Shown here: piece after piece, positions 52,146 through 59,704 of the stretch
Position numbering within the stretch: position 1 is the stretch's first letter
Layout of the letters: each line of letters begins with the position of its first letter
Origin: Mycobacterium barrassiae
Lineage (GTDB): Bacteria; Actinomycetota; Actinomycetes; Mycobacteriales; Mycobacteriaceae
DNA length: 64,000 bases
Assembly: GCF_025822765.1 (NCBI RefSeq)
Contig: NZ_JACKUK010000014.1
Span: 62,001-126,000, forward strand
Direction: 5' to 3'
Notes under the pieces: model-generated
Told to the model about the DNA's origin: nothing
Database searches by the model: none
The model's input: only the letters and a program-made list of their open reading frames with translations
Made by a program: the position numbers and the translations under genes

Positions 52146-53020
52146 GATGTGCTCCGTGCGGCGTTCTGCAGCACCTCGTCGGCGTCCAGTCCGCGGTCGA
52201 TGCCGTGGGCGACGACGGTTTGACCCGGTTCGAGCTGCAGGCGCCGGTCGTCGAGCCACACCTCGATCTTGTCGGGTTCGAAGGAAACCAGACCGCTCAC
52301 CCTGCCGGACTCCGGCCACGCGTCGAGATAGGACCAGGCAGCCTTCTGGTGTTCGCCGACGGTGTAGTAGTCGGCCAACCCTTTGTATGGGCAGAACGTC
52401 TGGCCGTCAACGTGTTCGAGCTGTGTCTCGTCGACGTCCTCGCGCGGCACGTACCACCGCGGCGCGAAACCCGACTCGTACAGGACCACCGGGCGATGGG
52501 TGTCGGCGATCACCCGTTCGCCGTCGCGAACGACGAGATGGCGTGACGAATTCCTGATGTCGATGCGGTGGTACGGGTCTGCCGCATGCCCGACGATGCG
52601 GTCGTCCTCTTCGTAGAAACCGTCCATCGCCCGCCACGCGAATGCGACGCGGTTCGTCAGTTCGTCTGCGTATTCGGGCGGCGCGGTGTGCTCCCACGCC
52701 GCGTGGGGGAGGCGTCGATCACCGACTACCACGGTGTACCACTGCATCTCGCCCAAGTCGCCGTGTTGGGTGACGCGGTCCTCGGCGACCAAGATGCCGT
52801 CGACGATGTCCTCCACAGGAAAGTAGGCGACGGGGTAGCGCCCCGGTTCGTGCAGCGCCAACACGTTCTCGCTGTCGGCGACCCAGTGGTCACCGACGCG
52901 CACCCGCATCCGCCGGCGCAGCGGCTCGGCGAACAGCAGGTGTTCGGGCATCGGTTGCGCGGTCAGGAATCGCCCGATCGAACCCGCGGCCAGCGGACTT
53001 TGTTGCCATGCCAATCCCAT
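52142..53020 (-). CDS. DUF427 domain protein
   Basis: A 292-residue protein holding two DUF427 copies, one about residues 35-130 (MRVRVGDHWVADSENVLALHEPGRYPVAYFP) and one about 155-270 (ERVIADTHRPVVLYESGFAP, later TFCPYKGLADYYTV). The motif CPYKG.A.Y is diagnostic of the family, whose fold is a small beta barrel and whose function is unknown. ATG 53020, 23 bases after the hydrolase stop. Confidence 0.88.
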   Translation of the reverse strand: MGLAWQQSPLAAGSIGRFLTAQPMPEHLLFAEPLRRRMRVRVGDHWVADSENVLALHEPGRYPVAYFPVEDIVDGILVAEDRVTQHGDLGEMQWYTVVVGDRRLPHAAWEHTAPPEYADELTNRVAFAWRAMDGFYEEDDRIVGHAADPYHRIDIRNSSRHLVVRDGERVIADTHRPVVLYESGFAPRWYVPREDVDETQLEHVDGQTFCPYKGLADYYTVGEHQKAAWSYLDAWPESGRVSGLVSFEPDKIEVWLDDRRLQLEPGQTVVAHGIDRGLDADEVLQNAARSTS

Positions 53021-53043
53021 TGTGGTGCCCCTTCGTTCGATGG

Positions 53044-53913
53044 TTATGCAGTGGTTCGCTGGAGGAAGTCGCGGATCAGGTCGGCGACTTTCTCGGCTGC
53101 CGTCTCCAACAGGAAGTGGCCGCCGTCGAGCAGATGAATCTCGGCGCCCGGCGCGTCCTTGCCGAAGGCACGGGCGCCGTCCGGTCCGAAAATCGGGTCG
53201 CCTTCACCCCATACCGCGAGTACCGGCACCCCGCTGGAGCGGAGGTACTCGTGCAGCGCGGGGTACATGGGCGCGTTCGTCGCATAATCCCGGAAGAGCT
53301 TGAGCTGCACCTCGTCGTTGCCGGGTCGGCTCACCAGCGCGGCGTCGTGCATCCACGTGTCGGGGCTGACGAGCGATTCGTCGCTGACGCCGGCCACGTA
53401 CTGCCACCGGATTCCCTCAACGCTGAGCGCCGTGCGCACACCGGCCTCGTTGGCAGGGTTCTGATCGCGCTGGTAGTCCCAGACCGAGGTCCAGAAGGTC
53501 TCGACAAAACCTTCGTCATAGCCGTTGCCGTTCTGCGTGACGATCGCGGTGATCGCCTGCGGGTGCCGCAGGGCCAGCCGCCATCCGATCGGGGCGCCGT
53601 AGTCCTGGACGTAGATCGCGTACCGGGTCTGGCCCAGCTGATCGAGCAGTCCCTCGGTGAGGTCGGTCAAGGCGTCGAAGGTGTAGTCGAATTCGTCGAC
53701 GGTGGGTGCGTCGGACAGTCCGAAGCCGAGGTGGTCCGGAGCGATCACGTGATAACGGTCGGCCAGCCGGGGGATCAGGTCGCGGAACATGAACGAACTG
53801 GTCGGAAACCCGTGCAGCAGGACCAGCGTCGGCGCGTCCTGTGGACCCGCCTCCCGGTAGAACAGCCGATGGCCGCTGACGGTGGCATATCGATAGTGGA
53901 CCTGCGCTCCCAT
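53044..53913 (-). CDS. alpha/beta hydrolase (haloalkane dehalogenase/epoxide hydrolase type)
   Basis: A 289-residue alpha/beta hydrolase. HGFPTSS gives the oxyanion loop, YVQDYGAPIG gives an aspartate nucleophile (about 106), and the histidine is in LDGGHFLLET. An aspartate rather than serine nucleophile points to dehalogenase or epoxide hydrolase chemistry. It opens a four-gene run (hydrolase, DUF427, glyoxalase, HAD). ATG 53913 with AAAGGAG, divergent from a CGNR regulator. Confidence 0.85.
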   Translation of the reverse strand: MGAQVHYRYATVSGHRLFYREAGPQDAPTLVLLHGFPTSSFMFRDLIPRLADRYHVIAPDHLGFGLSDAPTVDEFDYTFDALTDLTEGLLDQLGQTRYAIYVQDYGAPIGWRLALRHPQAITAIVTQNGNGYDEGFVETFWTSVWDYQRDQNPANEAGVRTALSVEGIRWQYVAGVSDESLVSPDTWMHDAALVSRPGNDEVQLKLFRDYATNAPMYPALHEYLRSSGVPVLAVWGEGDPIFGPDGARAFGKDAPGAEIHLLDGGHFLLETAAEKVADLIRDFLQRTTA

Positions 53914-53944
53914 GACTAACTCCTTTAACTAGTTTTATCGGTTA

Positions 53945-53995
53945 GTGACAGTGAACTCTTCGTGATGTAACCTGTCAATAGCAATTTGGAGGTTA
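53945..53995 (+). promoter_or_regulatory. promoter and repeat elements of the CGNR regulator
   Basis: GTGACA (53945-53950), 17 bases, TAACCT (53968-53973) is a near-consensus SigA promoter. The -10 TAACCT pairs with AGGTTA (53990-53995). The hexamer GTTAGT occurs at 53941-53946 and 53992-53997 and in reverse at 53915-53920; AACTAGTT (53927-53934) is a perfect palindrome. These are candidate operator sites of the divergent interval. Confidence 0.55.
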
Positions 53996-53998
53996 GTT

Positions 53999-54520
53999 AT
54001 GGATCTGGTGGCAATAAGCCCGTCCGATGAGGCGTTGTTGCTCGATCTACTCAACACAACGCCCGTGATCGACGGCATCGTGCACGACGGCCTCGCCGAT
54101 TCGACTGCAGCGAAAGCCTGGATGCGCGCACACGGCATCGCTGCTACGAAAGAGGAGGAAGCCGCGCTGGTCGAGGCGCGATCGACACTGCAGAAGGTGG
54201 TGCGTGGCGAGATCGGCACCAAAACGCTGAAGAGGTTCGTGGCGGACGTCCGCTTGCGGCCCGTCGTCGACGGCGACGGATTGGACTGGCGGCTCGACGT
54301 CGAGGCCGGCGCCACCGGTGCGGCGCGCGCGGTGCTGGCCTGGGACGCGCTGCGGATCTCCAGTCCCGGCCGGCTGCGGCCATGTGCGAACTCCGAATGC
54401 CGACTGTTCCTCATCGACCGCAGCAAGCCCAATACGGCCCGCTGGTGTTCGATGGCCATCTGCGGAAACCGGATGAAGGCCCGCAGGCACTACCGTCGCG
54501 CGCGCTCGGCCGACGCGTGA
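53999..54520 (+). CDS. CGNR zinc-finger transcriptional regulator
   Basis: A 173-residue ABATE/CGNR protein. The N-terminal ABATE-like domain (LLLDLLNTTPVIDGIVHD, later the RSTLQKVV segment) senses a ligand, and the C-terminal treble-clef zinc finger is PCANSECRLFLID followed by WCSMAICGNRMKAR with the CGNR signature. Regulators of this family control nearby catabolic genes. ATG 53999 after GGAGG; the stop overlaps the next gene (GTGA). Confidence 0.88.
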   Translation: MDLVAISPSDEALLLDLLNTTPVIDGIVHDGLADSTAAKAWMRAHGIAATKEEEAALVEARSTLQKVVRGEIGTKTLKRFVADVRLRPVVDGDGLDWRLDVEAGATGAARAVLAWDALRISSPGRLRPCANSECRLFLIDRSKPNTARWCSMAICGNRMKARRHYRRARSADA

Positions 54521-56238
54521 CCACACCGGAGATGCCGACGGTCGTGTCCGTCAACGTCGGCATGCCCGCCGATGTGTCGTGGCGGGGCAAGACCGTCCAC
54601 ACCGGCATCTACAAGCACCCGGTGCAGGGCCCCGTCATGGTGCGCAGGCTCAACATCGACGGGGACGGCCAGGGTGACCTCGCGGGCCACGGCGGTGAAC
54701 AACGCGCGGTGATGGTGTACCAGACAGAGTCCTACGACCATTGGCGACGCCATTTCGGGCGCGACGACCTGCGGCCCGGGATGTTCGGCGAGAACTTCAC
54801 GATCACCGGCCTGAGCGATGACGAGGTGTGCATCGGCGACCGGTACCGCATCGGGCACGCGGAGTTCGAGGTCACTCAGCCGCGTGTGACGTGCTTTCGG
54901 GTCGGCATGCGCCTCGGCGAGCCCGAGATGCCCAATCTCCTTGTCGCTCACCATCGCCCGGGCTTCTACTTTCGCGTCATCGAAGAAGGTCTGGTGGCGG
55001 AGGGTGACGAGATCGTGCGGACGCGGCGCGGCCGTCACGAACTGAGCGTCGCCGATGTCGATGCGTTGTTGTACCTACCCGACCGTGACGTGGGCATGCT
55101 CCGTCAGGCGGTCGATGTGCCTGCGCTGAGTCCGGGCTGGCAGCAGTCGTTCGCGGAACTCCTTGCCGCCCACGACAAGCCGTCGGGCACCACACCACCG
55201 CCGATCGGCGTCGAGCCGGGGTGGACCGGGTTCCGCACCCTGCGGGTCGCGCAAACCCGCCGTGAGAGCCCGGCCGTGCTGTCGATGGAGTTGGAGGCCG
55301 CCGACGGCGCCACACTGCCCATCGCGCGGCCGGGCCAGTTCCTGACGCTGCGGTTTCCTGCCGGCGATCCTGCGCCGCTACGCAGCTACTCGTTGTCGAG
55401 CGGCGGCGCACAAACGCGCTACCGGATCAGTGTGAAACGTGAGGAGCACGGTCACGTCAGCGGGTGGATTCACGCCAACGTCCGTGCAGACACCCTCGTG
55501 CAGGCCGCCGCCCCGCGCGGTGACTTCTATCTGGCCGACGGGGCGGAACCGGTCGTGCTCGTTTCGGCAGGCATCGGCATCACGCCCGTGCTCGCGATGC
55601 TGCATGCTCTGGCGGCGCAGCGCAGTGCCCGGGAGATCTGGTGGCTGCACATCGTGCGCGACCGCCACAGCCTCGCGTTCGGTGAGGAAGTCGGCGAGCT
55701 CATCGAATCGCTGACCAACGCGCATCAGCACGTGTTCTACACGGCGGAGTCCGGTCGACCCGACGCCGCGGCGATCTCCGCGCTCGGCCTGCCCGCCGAC
55801 GCCGTCGCCTACCTGTGCGGGCCCGAACTCTTCATGACGGACATGCGCAGCGCGCTGACAGCGGCGGGAATCGCCCAGAGTCGGATCCGCACCGAATTGT
55901 TCGGCGCCCTACCGCCGATCAATCCGGGCATCACCGATACCGCGCACCGGGCACCGCATGTGCCCGACGCGCCGCCTGGCGCGGGACCGTCGGTTTCGTT
56001 CGCGCGCAGCGGGCTCACCGTGAACTGGTCGGAGGCCTACGACAGCATCCTCGAACTCGCCGAGGCCTGTGACGTCCCGACGCGGTTCTCCTGTCGCAGC
56101 GGCGTCTGTCATGTCTGCGCCACCGCGCTGGTGGACGGCGCCATCACCTACACGCAACAGCCGCTCGAGACCCCGTCCGACGGGACCGTACTGATCTGTT
56201 CGGCCCAACCGCGGGTGGGAGTCGTGTTGGACCTGTGA
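54517..56238 (+). CDS. MOSC / ferredoxin reductase / 2Fe-2S ferredoxin fusion
   Basis: A 573-residue three-domain redox protein. Residues about 15-165 form a MOSC domain (YiiM-like) with GMFGENFT and VTCFRVGMRLG; residues about 225-460 form a ferredoxin-NADP reductase-like module with LRSYSLSSGG (FAD) and VLVSAGIGITPVLAM (NAD); residues about 490-573 are a plant-type ferredoxin with CRSGVCHVC and LICSAQ as cluster ligands. It could detoxify hydroxylated or halogenated compounds. GTG 54517 overlaps the CGNR stop; ATG 54532 (MPTVVSV) is an alternative. Confidence 0.88.
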   Translation: MTTPEMPTVVSVNVGMPADVSWRGKTVHTGIYKHPVQGPVMVRRLNIDGDGQGDLAGHGGEQRAVMVYQTESYDHWRRHFGRDDLRPGMFGENFTITGLSDDEVCIGDRYRIGHAEFEVTQPRVTCFRVGMRLGEPEMPNLLVAHHRPGFYFRVIEEGLVAEGDEIVRTRRGRHELSVADVDALLYLPDRDVGMLRQAVDVPALSPGWQQSFAELLAAHDKPSGTTPPPIGVEPGWTGFRTLRVAQTRRESPAVLSMELEAADGATLPIARPGQFLTLRFPAGDPAPLRSYSLSSGGAQTRYRISVKREEHGHVSGWIHANVRADTLVQAAAPRGDFYLADGAEPVVLVSAGIGITPVLAMLHALAAQRSAREIWWLHIVRDRHSLAFGEEVGELIESLTNAHQHVFYTAESGRPDAAAISALGLPADAVAYLCGPELFMTDMRSALTAAGIAQSRIRTELFGALPPINPGITDTAHRAPHVPDAPPGAGPSVSFARSGLTVNWSEAYDSILELAEACDVPTRFSCRSGVCHVCATALVDGAITYTQQPLETPSDGTVLICSAQPRVGVVLDL

Positions 56239-56266
56239 AACCGCCGATATCCGTCACACTTGTCCC

Positions 56267-56809
56267 GTGGTCACGATTCCCGCTGCAGTGTGGCGCGGTG
56301 GGTTCGTCTCTCGGGCGCTGACCACCGGCGTCGTCGTCGGACTCTGCCTGGGAACGTTGGCCTGGCTCGATTCGGGCTTCTGGCTGGCCGCAGCGATCGT
56401 CTTCGTTGTCGTCGGCACGTTCTACGGAATCTGGATGGCCCGCCGCATGGCGAGGTACTGGCCAGGTGCGAAGGAGTTGACCGGCGAGGAGCGCGTGAAA
56501 GTGGCGCGGGCGGTGCGGCGTGGTGAGCCGATCGATGACGCCCGACTGGCACAACCCGTCATCGACTACAGCCGCGGGCTCCACGACGCCGCGGCGAACC
56601 GCATGTGGCGCTGGCTGCTCATCCTCGTCCTCGTCGTGGCGGTGGGTACGGCGATCTGGGATTCGGTGACCGGCACGTGGGGCAACACCGTGGCATCGGT
56701 CGTCTATCTCGCGGCACTGCTGGTCGAATCGTTCTGGATGCCGAAATGGCAGGCGCAGTTGTTGGCCAACGCAGACCGGGCCGCGGCATTGGCCGGAAAG
56801 TCTCTGTAA
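56267..56809 (+). CDS. hypothetical membrane protein
   Basis: A 180-residue protein with two pairs of membrane helices (about 19-52 and 117-155; GVVVGLCLGTLAWLDSGFWL and WLLILVLVVAVGTAIW) joined by a soluble ELTGEERVKVARAVRRGEP linker. No family recognised. GTG 56267, 28 bases after the fusion gene stop, possibly its own transcription unit. Confidence 0.7.
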   Translation: MVTIPAAVWRGGFVSRALTTGVVVGLCLGTLAWLDSGFWLAAAIVFVVVGTFYGIWMARRMARYWPGAKELTGEERVKVARAVRRGEPIDDARLAQPVIDYSRGLHDAAANRMWRWLLILVLVVAVGTAIWDSVTGTWGNTVASVVYLAALLVESFWMPKWQAQLLANADRAAALAGKSL

Positions 56810-56833
56810 CGCCACGCGCCATCTGGTAACTCA

Positions 56834-57490
56834 GTGAGTGTGAGCTTCGAGGCGACCTATGTCGGCACGCGCCGCCAGCTGCGTGGAGTGGCCGAGAGTC
56901 TGATCGCCGGCCCGCAGTACCGATCGTCGGGAACGATCCGCCTCGCTGTACGCCCGGACGGTTTCGCCGCGGTGACCATCCCGGTCGCGGTGCACGGCAT
57001 CGATCTGGTCCTGCCCAACGATGCGGTGCGGCTGGAGGGCCCGATGAGTTCGATCGCCGACGCCGCAGGCATCGTCGCGGGCCCACCCGAAGACGTCTAC
57101 CCGATCGTCGACCCACTGCCGCCCGACATCGATCTGCGGCTCGACGCGGAGGCCGCCGAATGGGTCAACCGAAGCCACTACGCCGGCGGCTACGCACTGA
57201 AGACCTTTCTGCCCGAATGCCATCCGGTGCTCTGGCCCGAACACTTCGACGTTTCGGTGACCGACAGTGAGGTGAACTACGGCGTCTCCGCGGGGGACGA
57301 CCACCACCCGATGCCCTATGCGTACGTCGGTCCGTGGACGGTGCCGACGGGCCCGTTCTGGAATGCGCCGTTCGGCGCGCTCTACCCACTGGATCGCGCC
57401 ACCGATGTCGACGGTCTCACCAGCCGCATCGTCGACTTCTTCGAGCGCGGCCGTCGCGAGTTGTCGAACCCCGTCGCGGGCCCGTCGTGA
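56834..57490 (+). CDS. hypothetical protein coupled to ECF sigma factor
   Basis: A 218-residue soluble protein with an N-terminal catalytic-like or domain portion (FEATYVGTRRQLRGVAESLI) and a region rich in His, Asp and Pro (GDDHHPMPYAYVGPW). A cytoplasmic location is likely; no known family is recognised. Its stop overlaps the sigma-factor start (GTGA), so it is translated with it. Confidence 0.7.
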   Translation: MSVSFEATYVGTRRQLRGVAESLIAGPQYRSSGTIRLAVRPDGFAAVTIPVAVHGIDLVLPNDAVRLEGPMSSIADAAGIVAGPPEDVYPIVDPLPPDIDLRLDAEAAEWVNRSHYAGGYALKTFLPECHPVLWPEHFDVSVTDSEVNYGVSAGDDHHPMPYAYVGPWTVPTGPFWNAPFGALYPLDRATDVDGLTSRIVDFFERGRRELSNPVAGPS

Positions 57491-58122
57491 TCACCACCGT
57501 CGACGAATCCGCACTCGTTGCCGCGCTGCGCGACGGTGATGAAACCGTCTTCGCGCAACTGGTCGACCAGCACACACCGGCGCTGCTGCGGGTGGCCCGT
57601 GGCTACGTGCCCAGCCACGAGATCGCCGAAGAGGTGGTCCAGGAGACATGGATCGCTCTGATCAAGGGAATTGCCGGATTCGAAGGCCGATCCTCGTTGC
57701 GCACTTGGCTTTTCAGCGTGATGATCAACATCGCCAAGGCGCGCGGCTTGCGTGAGCGTCGCGATGCCGACGCGGCGATCGCGGCGTACACCGACGGCAC
57801 GGTGGACCCGGCTCGGTTCCGCGGCACCGACGACCCCTATCCCGGTCACTGGAAACCCGATGAGGTGCCCGAAGCGTTCCCCGACACCCCCGAGGGCTCG
57901 GTGTTGGGTGGTGAGCTCGTCGAGGTGGCCCGCCGCGAAATCGACAAGCTGCCCAACCGGCAGCGGACCGTCGTCGCGCTGCGCGACATGCTCGGGTTCG
58001 ACTCCAAAGAGGTGTGCGAACTGCTCGACATCAGCGTGGCCAACCAACGCGTGCTGTTGCACCGCGGCAGGGCAGTCGTGCGGCAGGCGCTCGAAAACTA
58101 TCTGACGGAGGCCGCATCGTGA
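57487..58122 (+). CDS. ECF-type RNA polymerase sigma factor
   Basis: A 211-residue ECF sigma factor. Sigma-2 covers about residues 24-90 (AEEVVQETWIALIKGIAGFE, then RTWLFSVMINIAKA) and sigma-4 about 155-205 (IDKLPNRQRTVVALRDMLGF, KEVCELLDISVANQRVLLHRG). An unusually long linker (TDGTVDPARF...TPEGSVLG) joins them. GTG 57487 overlaps the previous stop, and its own stop overlaps the anti-sigma gene. Confidence 0.92.
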   Translation: MITTVDESALVAALRDGDETVFAQLVDQHTPALLRVARGYVPSHEIAEEVVQETWIALIKGIAGFEGRSSLRTWLFSVMINIAKARGLRERRDADAAIAAYTDGTVDPARFRGTDDPYPGHWKPDEVPEAFPDTPEGSVLGGELVEVARREIDKLPNRQRTVVALRDMLGFDSKEVCELLDISVANQRVLLHRGRAVVRQALENYLTEAAS

Positions 58123-58358
58123 CCGACTACGCGATGGACTGCAACGAACTCGTCGAGCTGGTGACGGCCTACCTCGACGGGGCGCTCGATCCCGACACCC
58201 GGGCCCGTTTCGACGCGCACCTGCTCGAATGCGAGGGCTGCGAGAACTACCTTCAGCAGTTCCGCAACACCGTCGCGACTGTCGGCCGGATCCGCGACGA
58301 CGAGCTCGATCCGGCCTTTCGGAAACGCCTGCTCGACGCCTTCAAGGATTTCCACTGA
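58119..58358 (+). CDS. ZAS-type zinc-binding anti-sigma factor
   Basis: A 79-residue soluble protein with the redox-type ZAS zinc motif: Cys8, His34, Cys38 and Cys41, in HLLECEGC (H-x3-C-x2-C), with the same spacing as RsrA and RshA. It lacks a membrane helix, so it would retain the sigma factor in the cytoplasm until thiol oxidation releases it. GTG 58119 overlaps the sigma gene (GTGA), which ensures equal synthesis. Confidence 0.9.
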   Translation: MTDYAMDCNELVELVTAYLDGALDPDTRARFDAHLLECEGCENYLQQFRNTVATVGRIRDDELDPAFRKRLLDAFKDFH

Positions 58359-58360
58359 AG

Positions 58361-58384
58361 CGGCCGAACGCCCATGGCCGTTTT
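58361..58384 (+). terminator. hairpin with T run behind the anti-sigma gene
   Basis: CGGCC (58361-58365) and GGCCG (58376-58380) with a ten-base loop, followed by TTTT. Separates the sigma operon from trxA. The stem is short. Confidence 0.45.
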
Positions 58385-58400
58385 GGCTTGACCACATACT

Positions 58401-58427
58401 GGGAACAGACTGCTCGAGCCCGACGTT
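58401..58427 (+). promoter_or_regulatory. SigH-type promoter of trxA
   Basis: GGGAACA (58401-58407), 16 bases, CGTT (58424-58427) matches the oxidative-stress sigma SigH (GGGAACA-N16/17-CGTT). Transcription would begin only a few bases before the GTG at 58437, giving a very short leader. Confidence 0.65.
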
Positions 58428-58436
58428 AGGAGAAGC

Positions 58437-58802
58437 GTGGCTACCAGAGACATCACCGCTGAAGAATTCAACGACACCATCACGGGCAACGACATCGTGC
58501 TGGTGGATTTCTGGGCGTCCTGGTGCGGCCCGTGTAAGGCTTTCGCCCCGACGTTCGCTGCCTCCTCTGAGCAGCACCCTGATGTGGTCTACGCCAAGGT
58601 CGACACCGAGGCCGAGCAGCAGCTGGCGGCCGCAGCCGAGATCCGCTCCATCCCGACGCTGATGGCGTTCAAGAAGGGAAAGCTGGTGTTCAACCAGGCC
58701 GGCGCCCTTCCGCCCGCCGCGCTGGAGGACCTCGTCCAGCAGGTCAAGGCGTTCGACGTGGACGCGGCCATCGCCGCGCAGGAGAGCGGTCAGCCGAACT
58801 AA
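58437..58802 (+). CDS. trxA: thioredoxin
   Basis: A 121-residue thioredoxin, Rv1470-like, that reduces protein disulfides. Active site WASWCGPCK (about residues 29-37) and cis-proline IPTLMAF are intact. A tail of 12-15 residues (AAIAAQESGQPN) follows the fold. GTG 58437 after AGGAGA. Follows the ECF sigma/anti-sigma pair and a SigH-type promoter. Confidence 0.96.
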   Translation: MATRDITAEEFNDTITGNDIVLVDFWASWCGPCKAFAPTFAASSEQHPDVVYAKVDTEAEQQLAAAAEIRSIPTLMAFKKGKLVFNQAGALPPAALEDLVQQVKAFDVDAAIAAQESGQPN

Positions 58803-58807
58803 CCGGT

Positions 58808-58825
58808 TGCACGCGATAGCGTGCA
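58808..58825 (+). promoter_or_regulatory. hairpin and leaderless -10 before echA12
   Basis: TGCACGC-GATA-GCGTGCA is a perfect 7-bp inverted repeat right after the trxA stop. It overlaps TAGCGT (58817-58822), seven bases before GTG 58830. The same bases may end trxA transcription and form the echA12 promoter. Confidence 0.4.
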
Positions 58826-58829
58826 GTCC

Positions 58830-59678
58830 GTGAGCGAGCACTCAGGCCTCCATTCAGGCCCTGTAGAAGACCAATTCGTCCTCGTCGACCGGCCGCGACC
58901 CAATGTCGCATTGGTGACCCTGAACCGCCCCGAGCGGATGAACTCGATGGCGTTCGACGTCATGGTTCCGCTCAAGAAGGTTCTCGACGAACTGAACCAC
59001 GACAACTCCGTGCGGGTGATTGTGCTCACAGGGGCGGGTCGTGGGTTCTCGTCGGGCGCCGACCACAAGTCGGCCGGTTCGGTGCCCCACATCGACGGGC
59101 TGACGCGGCCCACCTTCGCCCTGCGGTCGATGCAGGTGCTCGACGACGTCATCCTCGCGCTGCGCAAGATGCATCAGCCGGTCATCGCGGCGGTCAACGG
59201 TGCGGCAATCGGCGGGGGACTGTGCCTCGCGCTGGCCTGCGATATCCGCGTCGCCGCAGCTGGGGCGTATTTCCGCGCCGCGGGCATCAACAACGGCCTG
59301 ACCGCCAGCGAGCTCGGGCTGTCCTACCTCCTGCCGCGCGCGATCGGGACGTCACGGGCGTTCGAACTGATGCTCACCGGACGCGACGTGGACGCCGAGG
59401 AGGCCGCACGCATCGGCCTGGTGTCGCGGGCCGTACCCGACGCCGAGCTGCTCGAGGTCTGCTACGAGCTCGGCGAACGGATCGCGTCGTTCTCCCGGCC
59501 AGGAATCGAGTTGACCAAGCGCACGCTATGGAGTGGACTGGACGCCGGTAGCCTTGAGGCGCATATGCAGGCCGAAGGCCTGGGACAACTCTTCGTCCGA
59601 CTGCTCACCGCCAACTTCGAAGAAGCGGTAGCCGCGCGCGCAGAACGGCGGTCCCCGGTCTTCACCGACGACAAGTAA
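58830..59678 (+). CDS. echA12: enoyl-CoA hydratase/isomerase family protein
   Basis: A 282-residue crotonase, orthologue by position of EchA12. The oxyanion loops are GRGFSSGADHK and NGAAIGGGLCLALACDIR (about residues 116-133). The following FRAAGINNGLTASELGLS contains the acid residue position used by the hydratases. Substrate chain length is unknown. GTG 58830 chosen; GTG 58821 also possible. It ends in a duplicated 14-base unit. Confidence 0.92.
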   Translation: MSEHSGLHSGPVEDQFVLVDRPRPNVALVTLNRPERMNSMAFDVMVPLKKVLDELNHDNSVRVIVLTGAGRGFSSGADHKSAGSVPHIDGLTRPTFALRSMQVLDDVILALRKMHQPVIAAVNGAAIGGGLCLALACDIRVAAAGAYFRAAGINNGLTASELGLSYLLPRAIGTSRAFELMLTGRDVDAEEAARIGLVSRAVPDAELLEVCYELGERIASFSRPGIELTKRTLWSGLDAGSLEAHMQAEGLGQLFVRLLTANFEEAVAARAERRSPVFTDDK

Positions 59679-59691
59679 CCGACGACAAGTA
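59664..59691 (+). repeat. 14-bp tandem duplication over the echA12 stop
   Basis: ACCGACGACAAGTA occurs at 59664-59677 and 59678-59691. The first copy sets the stop codon TAA (59676-59678); the second repeats the final residues outside the gene. Looks recent. Confidence 0.85.
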
Positions 59692-59704
59692 ACAGGAGAG
59701 CAGC

